From: Lachnospiraceae bacterium
GTDB taxonomy: Bacteria; Bacillota; Clostridia; Lachnospirales; Lachnospiraceae
NCBI GenBank assembly: GCA_017518735.1
Contig: JAFWTY010000017.1
Coordinates: 1-50,581 of the forward strand
Reading direction: 5' to 3'
Length of the DNA stretch: 50,581 nt
Shown here: piece by piece, positions 35,578 to 45,572 of the stretch
How positions within the stretch are numbered: position 1 is the stretch's first letter
Layout: each line of letters opens with the position of its first letter
Position numbers and translations under genes: made by a program
Notes under the pieces: generated by a model
Database searches by the model: none
What the model saw: only the letters and a program-made list of their open reading frames with translations
Told to the model about the DNA's origin: nothing

Positions 35578-38483
35578 ATTTTAAAAAGACCGTCGCAAAC
35601 TACATAGTCTGGGGTCTTTTCTGCGTTGCTTTGTTTGCAGGCATCGGCGTGGCTGCTATTGGTTTTTCCGAAAAAATGGGAAATACCTCATATTTGATTT
35701 ACGTTGGCCTGTTTTATGCTTTGTTTCTGGTTTCCGTGGCGGTCATTATGCTGGGATACAAACCGGTACGGAATAATATGGCAGACAAGCTTGAGGCTGA
35801 ACGGAAACGAATCAGCGGGCTTACGGAGACAATACTGGTAGTTGTCGTTGCGATAACGGCGATTATTGTTCGTTTCGGTATTACGCTTTTGTTGATGGAT
35901 TCCCAAACGTCCATGGTATTTACCGGGACGGGAGCCTATTTTGAATATGCAATCGGAAATATCGACGGTCTCGGTACCGGAGAGAATATTGCATTTCTGT
36001 TTACCGACCTGTTAAAGGCTTTGTTTTCCGTATTCGGAAAAACCTTTATTGCAGTGTATGTTCTGCAGTCGTTCTTTACAGTCGGTATTATGCTGTTTGT
36101 GTTTTACGCGATGAAAGATCTTACGGGAAGGTTTTGTGCATGGCTTTCCCTGATCATGATTGCATATTTGCCCGGTAGTGTTTACTTGTTCATGGAATGT
36201 TCGCCGGGATTGTTTTATACGTTTTTGTTTTCGGCATATCTTTTTGCTGCCGTAAAACTTTGTCTTGCAATTAAGAATGAAAAAATCAATCATCCGAAGC
36301 ATTTTCTCTGGTTCGGACTGCTTGGCTTGTTTGCAGGACTGATTGCTTATCTTGATATATCGGGACTTGCCCTGATTCCTGTTACGTTATATGCATTCTT
36401 TATGCTGCGTCGCAAAATCGGAACGAACGCTGTGGAAAAACCGCTGTTCCAGAGCCTGGTATATTTTGGAATGAGTGCATTTACACTTATTGTTTCCTTG
36501 TTCGGATTTCCGGCAGGACTTGATGCCGGTGTTTCCGGAATTGCAAGATACGGGTCGGCATTTCTTTCCAGAGAGGGAATGAACTATACCATTCTGACTC
36601 CGCATTTCCGTTCCTGGGATTCCTTGATTCTGCTTATTTTTGCAGGCCTTTGGATGATCGTTTTTCTGCGGATACGGAGAGACTATGCGATGCCGTTTGC
36701 ATTTGTTTCCGTTGTGATCATTCTGTTTTCACTTTTCACAATGGACCATACGGATTATACGGGACTGATTTCCGTTTGCTTTGCGGCAGTCGGAGCAATC
36801 GGTGCACGTAATATCGGAAAAATGTATGTACCTGCAGCTGTTCTGATTCAGGAGGAAGAAGCCGAGCTTCTTGAAAGAAAAGCCGAAGAAGAAGCAAGAA
36901 AGGCGGAAAAGGAAGCGAGAAAGGCTGCGGAAGCGGAAGAAAAGAAAGAGAGCGAAACCGAGATCGAAAAAGAAATCGTGAAGGACAAAGATATAAAGAA
37001 ACTGTCCAAGGAAGCCCGGAAACTTGCCAAGAAAGAAAAGAGAGCACAGAAAAAGGGTGTTATTTTGCTTGGCAAAACAGACCCTGCCCTTGAGGCTGAA
37101 ATTGCTGCTTTAAGAGAAAGCGAAGAAGCGGCTTCCAAGTCTGCGGCGAAAGCAATTGCCGAAAAGACGGAAGAGGTGGTAAAAGAACCTGCAACCGAAG
37201 CTGTTGCGGGAGTTATTGCTGTTGAGACTGCGGATGTTGCAAAAGAAGCAGAAGTTGCGGAAGTTATCGGAGAGAAGAAAGAAACTGTTACGGAAGAACC
37301 TGCAGCCTCTGTAGCTGTTGATGAAACCGTGAAAGAAGAAGCCGCAATCGAACAGTCCGTATCCGAACAACCTGAAACGGTGAAAGAAGAACCGATTCCT
37401 GCAGCGTCTGTTGAAGAATTTGCGAAAGAGGAACCTGCAATTATTGAGCCTGTTGTGGATCAGCCGGTAGCAGAGGAAGCAGTTGTTATCGCAGAACCTG
37501 TTACGGAAGCGTTGAAAGAAGAACCTGCTATTGAACAGCCTGTAGCAGTTGTTGTAGAAGAACCTGTTATTGCAGAACCTGTTGTAGAGACTGCTAAGGA
37601 AGAACCTGTCGTAGCTGCTGCAGAAGAACCTGTTGCAGAACCTGTGAAAGAGGAATCTGCAATTGAACAGCCTACAGCGGTTGTCGCAGAAGCACCTATT
37701 GCGGAAGAAACAAAGACAGAGCCTGTTGTTACCGAAAACGCAACTACAACCGAGACCGCAGAGCCTGAAGAAAAGAAGGCTCCGAAGAAAGAGCTTCCTC
37801 CGTATGTTCCGCAGAAGATGGTTTTACGTTCCAGAGGAAAGATGTTTACGCCTGTTAAGAAGGCCGAAGTTGCTTTGGAGAATAATCCGGAATTGCTTAC
37901 GAAACCGATGGCATCCGTTAATACCGCAGAACTTCCTGTGGTTTCCGTAAGTCCTGTTGAACCGGTTGCTGAAGCAACAACAGCCGTTGCAACACCTGCA
38001 TTTGATGTAAAACCGGTAGAGAATGTTTCTGTCGAGGAGACTAAACCGGTAGAGAACATTGCAACTGAAGAAGTAAAACCTGCAGAGAACATTTCTGCAG
38101 AATCCATACAACCTGCTGAAAGCATTCCTTCGGAAGTTATTCCTGCACAGGAAGAATCTGCCGAAGTTGTGAAGGTTGTGGCGCCTGCCCCTGTTTCAGA
38201 AGTTAAACCTCTTGTAGCAGCTGCAACGGAAGAAACAAAAACTGCCGCAGAGGCAATTACACAAGAGCAGAAAGCAGAAGAAACCAAACCTGTTGAAACA
38301 ACACCTGAGAAACCTGCTATGGAAGAGAAGAAAGCGGAAGAGAAACCTTCCTTTATCAAGAATCCTCTTCCCGGGCCGAAACCTCATGTCAGCAGAGAAT
38401 TGGTATTTGATTATGAATTAAAAGATGATGAGTGGGATTACGATTTGAAGGATATTTCCGGAAAAGAATACTACGACATCTGA
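35574..38483 (+). CDS. Large multi-pass membrane protein with a long Pro/Glu/Val-rich repeat tail
   Basis: The 969-residue product has about ten to twelve membrane helices in residues 1-415, in the style of polyprenyl-sugar-dependent glycosyltransferases, but I cannot identify a catalytic motif. From about 425 to 530 a highly charged helical or coiled-coil stretch follows (KAEEEARKAEKEARKAAEAE). From about 535 to 930 the protein is low complexity, with many copies of EEPV, AEPV and KEEPA-like units, broken by a basic, proline-containing island at about 737-780 (PPYVPQKMVLRSRGKMFTP). The end is acidic and aromatic (DYELKDDEWDYDLKD). It overlaps the upstream GT2 gene by four bases, so the two are translationally coupled and probably work on one glycan or lipid-linked sugar. 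Function is otherwise unknown. Confidence 0.75.
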   Translation: MNFKKTVANYIVWGLFCVALFAGIGVAAIGFSEKMGNTSYLIYVGLFYALFLVSVAVIMLGYKPVRNNMADKLEAERKRISGLTETILVVVVAITAIIVRFGITLLLMDSQTSMVFTGTGAYFEYAIGNIDGLGTGENIAFLFTDLLKALFSVFGKTFIAVYVLQSFFTVGIMLFVFYAMKDLTGRFCAWLSLIMIAYLPGSVYLFMECSPGLFYTFLFSAYLFAAVKLCLAIKNEKINHPKHFLWFGLLGLFAGLIAYLDISGLALIPVTLYAFFMLRRKIGTNAVEKPLFQSLVYFGMSAFTLIVSLFGFPAGLDAGVSGIARYGSAFLSREGMNYTILTPHFRSWDSLILLIFAGLWMIVFLRIRRDYAMPFAFVSVVIILFSLFTMDHTDYTGLISVCFAAVGAIGARNIGKMYVPAAVLIQEEEAELLERKAEEEARKAEKEARKAAEAEEKKESETEIEKEIVKDKDIKKLSKEARKLAKKEKRAQKKGVILLGKTDPALEAEIAALRESEEAASKSAAKAIAEKTEEVVKEPATEAVAGVIAVETADVAKEAEVAEVIGEKKETVTEEPAASVAVDETVKEEAAIEQSVSEQPETVKEEPIPAASVEEFAKEEPAIIEPVVDQPVAEEAVVIAEPVTEALKEEPAIEQPVAVVVEEPVIAEPVVETAKEEPVVAAAEEPVAEPVKEESAIEQPTAVVAEAPIAEETKTEPVVTENATTTETAEPEEKKAPKKELPPYVPQKMVLRSRGKMFTPVKKAEVALENNPELLTKPMASVNTAELPVVSVSPVEPVAEATTAVATPAFDVKPVENVSVEETKPVENIATEEVKPAENISAESIQPAESIPSEVIPAQEESAEVVKVVAPAPVSEVKPLVAAATEETKTAAEAITQEQKAEETKPVETTPEKPAMEEKKAEEKPSFIKNPLPGPKPHVSRELVFDYELKDDEWDYDLKDISGKEYYDI

Positions 38484-38500
38484 TTTAGGAGGCATTATAT

Positions 38501-41241
38501 ATGGCAACTTCCGGAAACGGGAGAAAAAGCGGAAGCAGATCCAAGGCTTCAGCATCTTCAAAGAAAAGTTCAACTGCAAAGAAAGGGTCTGCAAAGAAAA
38601 AACAGCAGCAGGAAGAAGAATTCGCATATAAGAAAGAAGCGATTATGCTTGGCGTTTTTGTCCTGTTGATTTTCCTCTTCCTTTGCATTATCGGAGTGAT
38701 TTCAGGAGGAGCAAGCGGAAAGAATAATCTCGGCGACTATATCCGGATTTTCTTCACCGGTATTTTTGGTATCTCTGCATATTATCTGCCGATCGCCGGC
38801 ATCGGACTTACGATTCTGTTCCGTATTATGGAGCGTGACAGAGCTTTTTATTTACGATTTATAGCTATCATTGTCTTAATGATAATGTTTGGTGTTTTCT
38901 CGCATCTGTTTACGTATCAGGAACAACTGGATGAATTGCTGCAGAGCGGCGGCTGGGGAAGCGTCTTTTATTCGAACGGAAACGGTGGCGGTTTCCTTCT
39001 CGGTGCCCTGACGATGTTTTTTGTTTCCATCATCGGACGTGTCGGAAGCGTTTTTGTAGCCGTGATTTTGACGCTCATTTGTCTTGCGGTTTTCCTGATT
39101 CCGTTTATTCCTGCCATCATCGAATATACGCACAGAGAGCGCGAATATGACGAAGATGAGGAAGAGGATGAAGAATATGAGCAGATGACGCTTGATACCA
39201 AGCAAACTGCCAAAAGACAAACGGTTCGTGACCGAATCGTAGATCATGATTTAAGCAAATTACAAAAACAGAAGATTGACCGCGTGGAGGAAGAAGATTC
39301 TCCGAAGCTGAAGAGCCGTTATGTTTCCGAAGAGGAAAACGATGCAAAGGGCTTACAGCTTATGAATTCTTCTGTTCCGGTATCCAAAAAACGGAGTCAT
39401 TTAAATGATCCCGAAGCTGCTAAGAAAGCCGGTGGAATTGCAATCACTCCCGCACCGAAGAAAGAGACACAGAACATTCATCAGGTTGTTCTTCCGAACG
39501 AGGAAGAAGACAATACCGATGATTGGATCCGTCCTGTAAAGAGAATTCCGGAAGAGGAAGAAAGAAGAAACGTTTCGGAAGTTGTTCCTGTTACCAGAAA
39601 GACGGCGAATGCACCGATTGAAGGTCAGCAGTTTATTGAAGGCGTGATTCCCGCAAGAGTCACCATGGAACCCGAACCGGAAAAAACGGAAGAAGTTGTT
39701 CATTTGAGAAGTCGTGACCATGCTGAGCTTACAAAGTCAATGGATGATTTTGATAAGCCTAAGAAGAGTGCGGCAAAATACAAACTTCCTCCGATTACGC
39801 TTCTGAAAGCGTCCGAAAGAAAAGGTCGCGGAGATGACAGAAAAGAACTCGAGGATACCGCAAAACGTCTTGAAGAAACACTGGAGACCTTCGGGGTACG
39901 TGTTCATGTAACCGATTATTCCAAGGGACCTGCCGTTACCAGATATGAGTTACAACCTGAGATGGGTGTCAAGGTAAGTAAGATTGTATCCCTCGCAGAT
40001 GATATCAAACTGAATCTTGCCGCAGCCGATATTCGTATCGAAGCACCGATTCCGGGAAAACAGGCAGTCGGAATCGAAGTTCCGAATCAGGTTTCCTCGG
40101 CTGTTTCTTTACGAGAACTGTTTGAGTCAAACGAATACAAAGATTTCAAATCCAATATTGCTTTTGCTGTTGGTAAAGATATCGCAGGTGAGGTTATTGT
40201 TTCCGACCTTGCAAAAATGCCTCATATGCTCATTGCCGGAGCTACCGGTTCCGGTAAGTCCGTATGTATCAATACGTTAATCATGAGTATTTTGTATAAG
40301 GCAAATCCGGACGATGTGAAGTTGATTCTGGTCGATCCGAAGTTGTGGAATTATCCGTATACAACGGCATTCCTCATTTGATGTGTCCGGTTGTCACTGA
40401 TCCGAAGCAAGCATCTGCAGCACTCCAGTGGGGTGTCAGTGAAATGACGGAGCGTTATAAGAAATTCGCGGATCAGGGCGTACGTGATCTGAAGGGCTAC
40501 AATGAAAAAGCCTTAAATCAGCCTGAAAACACTCCGGAAGAAGAGAAACTTACCAAATTACCGCAGATTGTTATCATCGTTGACGAGTTGGCAGATCTTA
40601 TGATGGTTGCCGGTAAAGAAGTAGAAGAAAGTATCTGCCGTCTGGCGCAGCTTGCACGTGCTGCCGGCATTCATCTTGTTATTGCAACCCAAAGACCTTC
40701 CGTAGACGTTATTACCGGTCTGATCAAGGCAAACATGCCCAGCCGTATTGCTTTTGCTGTATCAAGTGGTATCGATTCCAGAACCATTCTGGATACGAAC
40801 GGTGCGGAAAAACTTCTCGGAAAGGGCGATATGTTATTCTTCCCGCAGTGGTTGAACAAGCCTTCCCGTGTGCAGGGCGCCTTCATTTCCGACCAGGAAG
40901 TTGCGGATGTTGTTGACTTTATCAAAAACCAGGGAATTTGCTCTTCTTATCAGACCGAAATTCCCACTGTTGTTTCCAGCTCGATTTCCGGAGGTACTGC
41001 ACAGGCAGCTCCCGGAGATGATAAGGATGAGTATTTTGCGGAAGCAGGCAGATTTGTAATCGATAAGCAAAAAGGTTCCATCGGAATGCTTCAGCGAATC
41101 TTTAAGATCGGCTTTAACCGTGCTGCCAGAATCATGGATCAGCTCGAAGAGGCCGGAGTTGTCGGTCCGGAAGAAGGCACGAAACCCAGACGGATCATCA
41201 TGAATATGGATGAGTTTGAAGATTATCTTCAAAATATGTAA
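38501..41241 (+). pseudogene. ftsK: FtsK/SpoIIIE DNA translocase, interrupted by a one-base frameshift
   Basis: The gene encodes a septal DNA translocase of about 913 residues, but the frame is broken. Frame one (38501-40381) has a Lys/Ser-rich start, membrane helices in residues about 45-215, a charged linker, and the motor domain through Walker A (GATGSGKSV, about residue 580). It then reads [16 protein letters not shown] and stops. Frame two resumes at [22 protein letters not shown] and continues with Walker [14 protein letters not shown] and the DNA-binding gamma domain ([21 protein letters not shown]) to 41241. The family consensus [13 protein letters not shown] shows that one base, most simply a G, is missing at about 40342-40343. 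Both parts are otherwise intact, so a sequencing or assembly error is at least as likely as a real mutation. TTAGGAGG precedes the start. Confidence 0.9.
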
Positions 41242-41271
41242 ATAAAACACCACTCAAGGAAAGGAAACGAA

Positions 41272-42942
41272 ATGAAAACAGACATTCAGATTGCACAGGA
41301 AGCTACCATGAAACCGATTACCGAAGTTGCGGAAAGTCTCGGCATTACTTTTGACGAACTGGAACTTTACGGAAAATACAAGGCAAAGATCACGGATGAA
41401 TACTTAAATCGTATCAAAGATCGTCCTGACGGAAAACTGATTCTTGTTACCGCAATTAACCCGACTCCCGCAGGAGAAGGTAAAACAACTACAACAGTAG
41501 GTCTTGGTCAGGCTTTTGCAAAACTGAACAAAAAGGCAATCATCGCACTTCGTGAGCCCTCCCTTGGACCTTGCTTCGGTATCAAAGGCGGTGCCGCAGG
41601 CGGCGGATATGCACAGGTTGTTCCGATGGAAGATTTGAACCTTCACTTTACCGGAGACTTCCATGCAATCACTACCGCAAACAACTTACTTGCAGCAATG
41701 CTTGACAACCACATTCAGCAGGGCAATCAGCTCGGAATCGATACCAGAATGGTAGTATGGAAGAGATGCCTTGACATGAACGACAGAGCTCTTCGTAACG
41801 TAGTCATCGGTCTTGGCGCAAAAGCAGACGGTGTTGTAAGAGAAGATCATTTCTGCATTACGGTTGCATCCGAAATTATGGCTGTTCTCTGTCTTGCAGA
41901 TGATATGGATGACTTAAAAGCTCGCCTCGGAAGAATTATCGTAGCTTACAACTTTGAAGGAAAGCCTGTTACCGCAGCAGATCTTGGCGCAGTAGGTTCC
42001 ATGGCAGCTCTCCTCAAAGATGCATTAAAGCCCAACTTAATTCAGACTCTGGAAAACACTCCCGCACTTGTACACGGCGGACCGTTCGCAAACATCGCAC
42101 ACGGATGCAACTCCGTAAGGGCTACCAAAGCAGCTATGAAGATGGCAGATTACTGCATCACGGAGGCAGGCTTCGGTGCTGACCTCGGTGCAGAGAAATT
42201 CCTGGATATCAAATGCCGTATGGCTGGCTTAAAACCCGATGCAATCGTACTTGTTGCAACGATTCGTGCCTTAAAGTATAATGGTGGAGTTGCAAAAACG
42301 GACCTTGTACCCGAAAACCTTGATGCTTTAAAGAAAGGTATCGTAAACCTTGAGAAGCACATTGAGAACCTTCAGAAGTATGGTGTTCCTGTTGTTGTAA
42401 CCTTAAACTCCTTTGTAACCGATTCACCTGCAGAAACCGCATATGTGAAGCAGTTCTGTGAAGAAAGAGGTTGTGATTTCGCACTTTCCGAAGTATGGGA
42501 AAAGGGTGGCGAAGGCGGAATCGAACTTGCAAAGGCTGTTTTGAACACGCTCGAAACCAAGGAAAGTCATTATCATTCCATCTACACCGATGACTTATCC
42601 TTGACCGAAAAAATCGAAACCATCGCAAAAGAAATCTACGGAGCTGACGGAGTTAACTACTCCGATGCGGCAAAGAAGCAGTTGAAGAAGTTAACAGAAT
42701 TAGGTTTCGGAAACTTCCCGATCTGCGTTGCAAAAACACAATACTCCTTATCTGACGATCCGACCAAGCTCGGAAGACCGACTAACTACAATATCGAAGT
42801 CAGAGAAGTATATGTTTCCGCAGGTGCAGGTTTCGTAGTTGCAATCACCGGACAGATTATGACCATGCCCGGACTTCCTAAGGTCCCGGCTGCTCTCAAT
42901 ATTGATGTTAATGAAGAGGGCAAGATTACAGGATTGTTCTAA
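41272..42942 (+). CDS. fhs: Formate-tetrahydrofolate ligase
   Basis: The 556-residue enzyme makes 10-formyl-THF from formate, THF and ATP. The ATP site [19 protein letters not shown] begins at about residue 63, and the family stretch [22 protein letters not shown] follows (read in two parts). [21 protein letters not shown] is also typical. The length is normal for the monofunctional bacterial enzyme. AAGGAAAGG precedes the ATG. FolD follows 22 bases after the stop, forming a one-carbon cassette that supplies purine and fMet synthesis and, in acetogens, the methyl branch. No other Wood-Ljungdahl genes are visible, so I do not claim acetogenesis. Confidence 0.97.
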   Translation: MKTDIQIAQEATMKPITEVAESLGITFDELELYGKYKAKITDEYLNRIKDRPDGKLILVTAINPTPAGEGKTTTTVGLGQAFAKLNKKAIIALREPSLGPCFGIKGGAAGGGYAQVVPMEDLNLHFTGDFHAITTANNLLAAMLDNHIQQGNQLGIDTRMVVWKRCLDMNDRALRNVVIGLGAKADGVVREDHFCITVASEIMAVLCLADDMDDLKARLGRIIVAYNFEGKPVTAADLGAVGSMAALLKDALKPNLIQTLENTPALVHGGPFANIAHGCNSVRATKAAMKMADYCITEAGFGADLGAEKFLDIKCRMAGLKPDAIVLVATIRALKYNGGVAKTDLVPENLDALKKGIVNLEKHIENLQKYGVPVVVTLNSFVTDSPAETAYVKQFCEERGCDFALSEVWEKGGEGGIELAKAVLNTLETKESHYHSIYTDDLSLTEKIETIAKEIYGADGVNYSDAAKKQLKKLTELGFGNFPICVAKTQYSLSDDPTKLGRPTNYNIEVREVYVSAGAGFVVAITGQIMTMPGLPKVPAALNIDVNEEGKITGLF

Positions 42943-42964
42943 AATAATACTATCGAGGATTATT

Positions 42965-43807
42965 ATGTATCAGATTATTGACGGAAAAGCGATTTCTACA
43001 TCTTTGAAGGAAGAATTAAAGGAAAAGGTTACTGCGCTGAAAGAACAGGGTATTGAGCCTTGTCTGGCTGTAATTCTGGTTGGAGAAGATCCGGCTTCGA
43101 CGGTTTATGTGAATAATAAGAAGAAGGCTTGTGAGTTTATCGGTATCAAGTCTCTTTCTTATGAATTGCCGGAAACAACCACACAGGATGAGTTACTTGC
43201 CCTGATTGAGAAACTCAATGCTGACGATTCCGTAAACGGAATTCTGGTTCAGTTACCGCTTCCGAAACATATTGATGAGGATGCCGTAATCGGAGCGATT
43301 TCTCCTCTGAAGGATGTGGATGGATTCCATCCGCAGAGCGTTGGTTCGTTATGTATCGGACGGAAGGGATTTGTTTCCTGTACGCCTGCAGGTATTATTG
43401 AACTCTTAAAGAGAAGCAATGTGGAAATCGAAGGCAAAGAGTGTGTAATCATCGGCAGAAGCAATATTGTCGGAAAACCGATGGCTCTTTTGATGCTCAG
43501 AGAAAACGCAACCGTTACGGTTTGTCATTCCCGCACGAAGAATTTGAAAGAAGTTGCCAAGAGAGCGGATATCTTGATCGTTGCCATTGGTAAACCCAAG
43601 ATGATTACCGCGGAATATGTAAAAGAAGGTGCTGTAGTGATTGATGTCGGAATTCATCGTCTGGAAGGCAAGAAGCTTTGCGGAGATGTTGATTTTGATG
43701 ATGTTGCACCGCATACGTCCGCGATTACACCTGTACCGGGTGGCGTCGGACCTATGACAATTGCTATGTTAATGAAGAACTGTGTTGATTCTGTGATTTT
43801 TGAATAA
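42965..43807 (+). CDS. folD: Methylene-THF dehydrogenase/methenyl-THF cyclohydrolase FolD
   Basis: The 280-residue bifunctional enzyme interconverts 10-formyl-, methenyl- and methylene-THF with NAD(P)H. It starts [20 protein letters not shown], with [19 protein letters not shown] carrying the active-site tyrosine and lysine, [10 protein letters not shown], and the Rossmann motif [17 protein letters not shown]. The C-terminal [30 protein letters not shown] (read in parts) is diagnostic. The frame is open further upstream into fhs, but GAGG before 42965 and the family start place the gene here. It follows fhs in the same operon. Confidence 0.96.
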   Translation: MYQIIDGKAISTSLKEELKEKVTALKEQGIEPCLAVILVGEDPASTVYVNNKKKACEFIGIKSLSYELPETTTQDELLALIEKLNADDSVNGILVQLPLPKHIDEDAVIGAISPLKDVDGFHPQSVGSLCIGRKGFVSCTPAGIIELLKRSNVEIEGKECVIIGRSNIVGKPMALLMLRENATVTVCHSRTKNLKEVAKRADILIVAIGKPKMITAEYVKEGAVVIDVGIHRLEGKKLCGDVDFDDVAPHTSAITPVPGGVGPMTIAMLMKNCVDSVIFE

Positions 43808-43829
43808 AAACATACAGGAGATGACTTAG

Positions 43830-45557
43830 ATGACGTGTCCGAAGTGTGGAGCAAAAATTGAAGACGGAATGTTTCTGTGCAGCAAGTGCGGCTATGAAAT
43901 CAAGTACGTCCCGAATTTTGATCCGGAAATCGAAAACAGCATAGAAGAGTCCTTATCGAATGTTGCCGCCGATGTATCATTCGACGATGATTTTGATGAA
44001 GACTTACTTGACCGTTACGGTCTGGGAGAAGAATCCAAGAGACTTCCGACGCAGGAAATGCCTGTGAAGGAAGTAAAGAAGAGAATTCCCACCCAGGAGA
44101 TCAATCCGGAAAAGATTCGTAAAATCACGGATGAAAACAAGAAAAAGAGTCCGTCCAAAAAGCCGGTTAAAAAGGCGGAGCCTGAAAAGAAAAGAGTTCC
44201 CAGACCGAAATCCGATGATGATCTTTTTGATGAAGAGTTTCCGGACGATTTCTGGGATGTGGAAGAAGCTCTTGATTTTACCGGTGGCGGCAGAGTATTC
44301 AAAGCAATTAAAAACAGCATTGCTGCCAGAGTGATCGCAATTATTGCAGGTCTTGCCGTAATCGGTATCGTAATTGCAATCGCGGTATTTGTATCCGGCA
44401 GGGTAAAACGCAATTCCTTTGAATATAAGTACGAGATGGCTCATGAAGCCTACAACAAAGGGGATTATGCGCATGCGGTTTATTACATGGAAGCTGCGGC
44501 CAACATGCATTCGGATGACCTGACCGTTCAATATGAACTTGCCGAATATTATCAGAAAAACAATCAGATGCAGAATGCGGTATTAACCTATCGTAATATC
44601 ATCCGTGATTTTGATACCGATATTTTGACAGCATATACGAAGTTATTTGCGATTTATGAAAGCCAGGGTGATTTTGCGGCAATTAATAATATCCTTGCAG
44701 AGTGCAATAATCCGGATATTATCAATCAGTTCCAGCAATACCTTGCGACCCAGCCTGAGTTTTCGCTGGATTCAGGCTCCTATGATGATCCGATTTATTT
44801 AAAGATTACCGCAAATACCAGCGGAACGATTTATTATACGCTGGATGGTTCCACTCCGGACAATGAATCGGCCGTTTACAATGTACCTTTATATCTGGAA
44901 AAAGGATCTTTCCAGGTAAAAGCAGTTTATATCAATCAATTCGGCCTTATGAGTCCGATTGCCGAGGGTGAATTCCAGATTAATGTTGCTATGCCGGATG
45001 CACCCAAGATTAATCTGGATTCCGGCGAATTTGAGCATCCGGAACTAATCGAAGTGGTAGACATTCCGGAAGACTGTGTTGTTTATTACACGACGGACGG
45101 AACCGAACCGACAAAGGACAGCAACGTTTATAAGAACCCGATTCTCATGCCGACCGGTTCTTCCACGTTCATGTTTGTAACGTATAACTTTGATGATGTT
45201 CCCAGTGAAATCGTTACCAGAGATTACCTGTTCTTAATCGACGAAAAAACGGTAACGGCAGCTACGGCTGCCAACCAGATTATGGTTTATCGTTTCCTTA
45301 CAGGTAACGGTACTCTGTCTGATGTAGACGGCACTTTAACCTACTTAAACGGTCGTTTGTTATTTACCGTAGAAGCCGGAATTAATATTAAGAACACGGA
45401 CTACTTTGTAGTAGTGGAATACTTCCAGGATGGAAATGCGAATACGATTACCAAGACAGGTTATATGTATGCTGTTTCCACGAAGGACGAAAATGACTAT
45501 GGTACTCTGAAAGTGAATGCTAACGGAGATTATGAATATACCAGAGTAACACCATAA
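43830..45557 (+). CDS. Zinc-ribbon, membrane-anchored TPR protein with two chitobiase-C-like repeats
   Basis: The 575-residue product has a zinc ribbon at 3-22 (CPKCG and CSKCG), a long charged linker rich in Lys, Asp and Glu, and one membrane helix at about 167-190 (IAIIAGLAVIGIVIAIAVFV). Outside the membrane come TPR-like helices (about 200-300: AHEAYNKGDYAHAVYYMEAAA and QYELAEYYQKNNQMQNA), then two similar beta domains (about 308-390 and 391-470), each with an YYT-DG-x-x-P motif (YYTLDGSTPDNES and YYTTDGTEPTKDS), as in CHB_HEX_C-type domains. A further beta-rich C-terminal domain follows. The role is unknown. The design suggests an extracellular scaffold coupled to a cytoplasmic zinc ribbon. 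Confidence 0.8.
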   Translation: MTCPKCGAKIEDGMFLCSKCGYEIKYVPNFDPEIENSIEESLSNVAADVSFDDDFDEDLLDRYGLGEESKRLPTQEMPVKEVKKRIPTQEINPEKIRKITDENKKKSPSKKPVKKAEPEKKRVPRPKSDDDLFDEEFPDDFWDVEEALDFTGGGRVFKAIKNSIAARVIAIIAGLAVIGIVIAIAVFVSGRVKRNSFEYKYEMAHEAYNKGDYAHAVYYMEAAANMHSDDLTVQYELAEYYQKNNQMQNAVLTYRNIIRDFDTDILTAYTKLFAIYESQGDFAAINNILAECNNPDIINQFQQYLATQPEFSLDSGSYDDPIYLKITANTSGTIYYTLDGSTPDNESAVYNVPLYLEKGSFQVKAVYINQFGLMSPIAEGEFQINVAMPDAPKINLDSGEFEHPELIEVVDIPEDCVVYYTTDGTEPTKDSNVYKNPILMPTGSSTFMFVTYNFDDVPSEIVTRDYLFLIDEKTVTAATAANQIMVYRFLTGNGTLSDVDGTLTYLNGRLLFTVEAGINIKNTDYFVVVEYFQDGNANTITKTGYMYAVSTKDENDYGTLKVNANGDYEYTRVTP

Positions 45558-45572
45558 AGGAAGGGAAAAGAG

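Noticed and set aside
37460..38359. A 299-residue open frame on the minus strand, rich in Ser, Gly, Thr and Ala
   Set aside because: It is the mirror of the GAA/CCT-rich repeat coding of the plus-strand protein, which keeps stops out of the opposite frame. The composition is low complexity, and I found no supporting start context.
40330..40360. Programmed ribosomal frameshifting in ftsK
   Set aside because: The site lacks a slippery heptamer, and I saw no Shine-Dalgarno-like stimulator at proper spacing or strong hairpin directly after it. A missing base is the simpler explanation.
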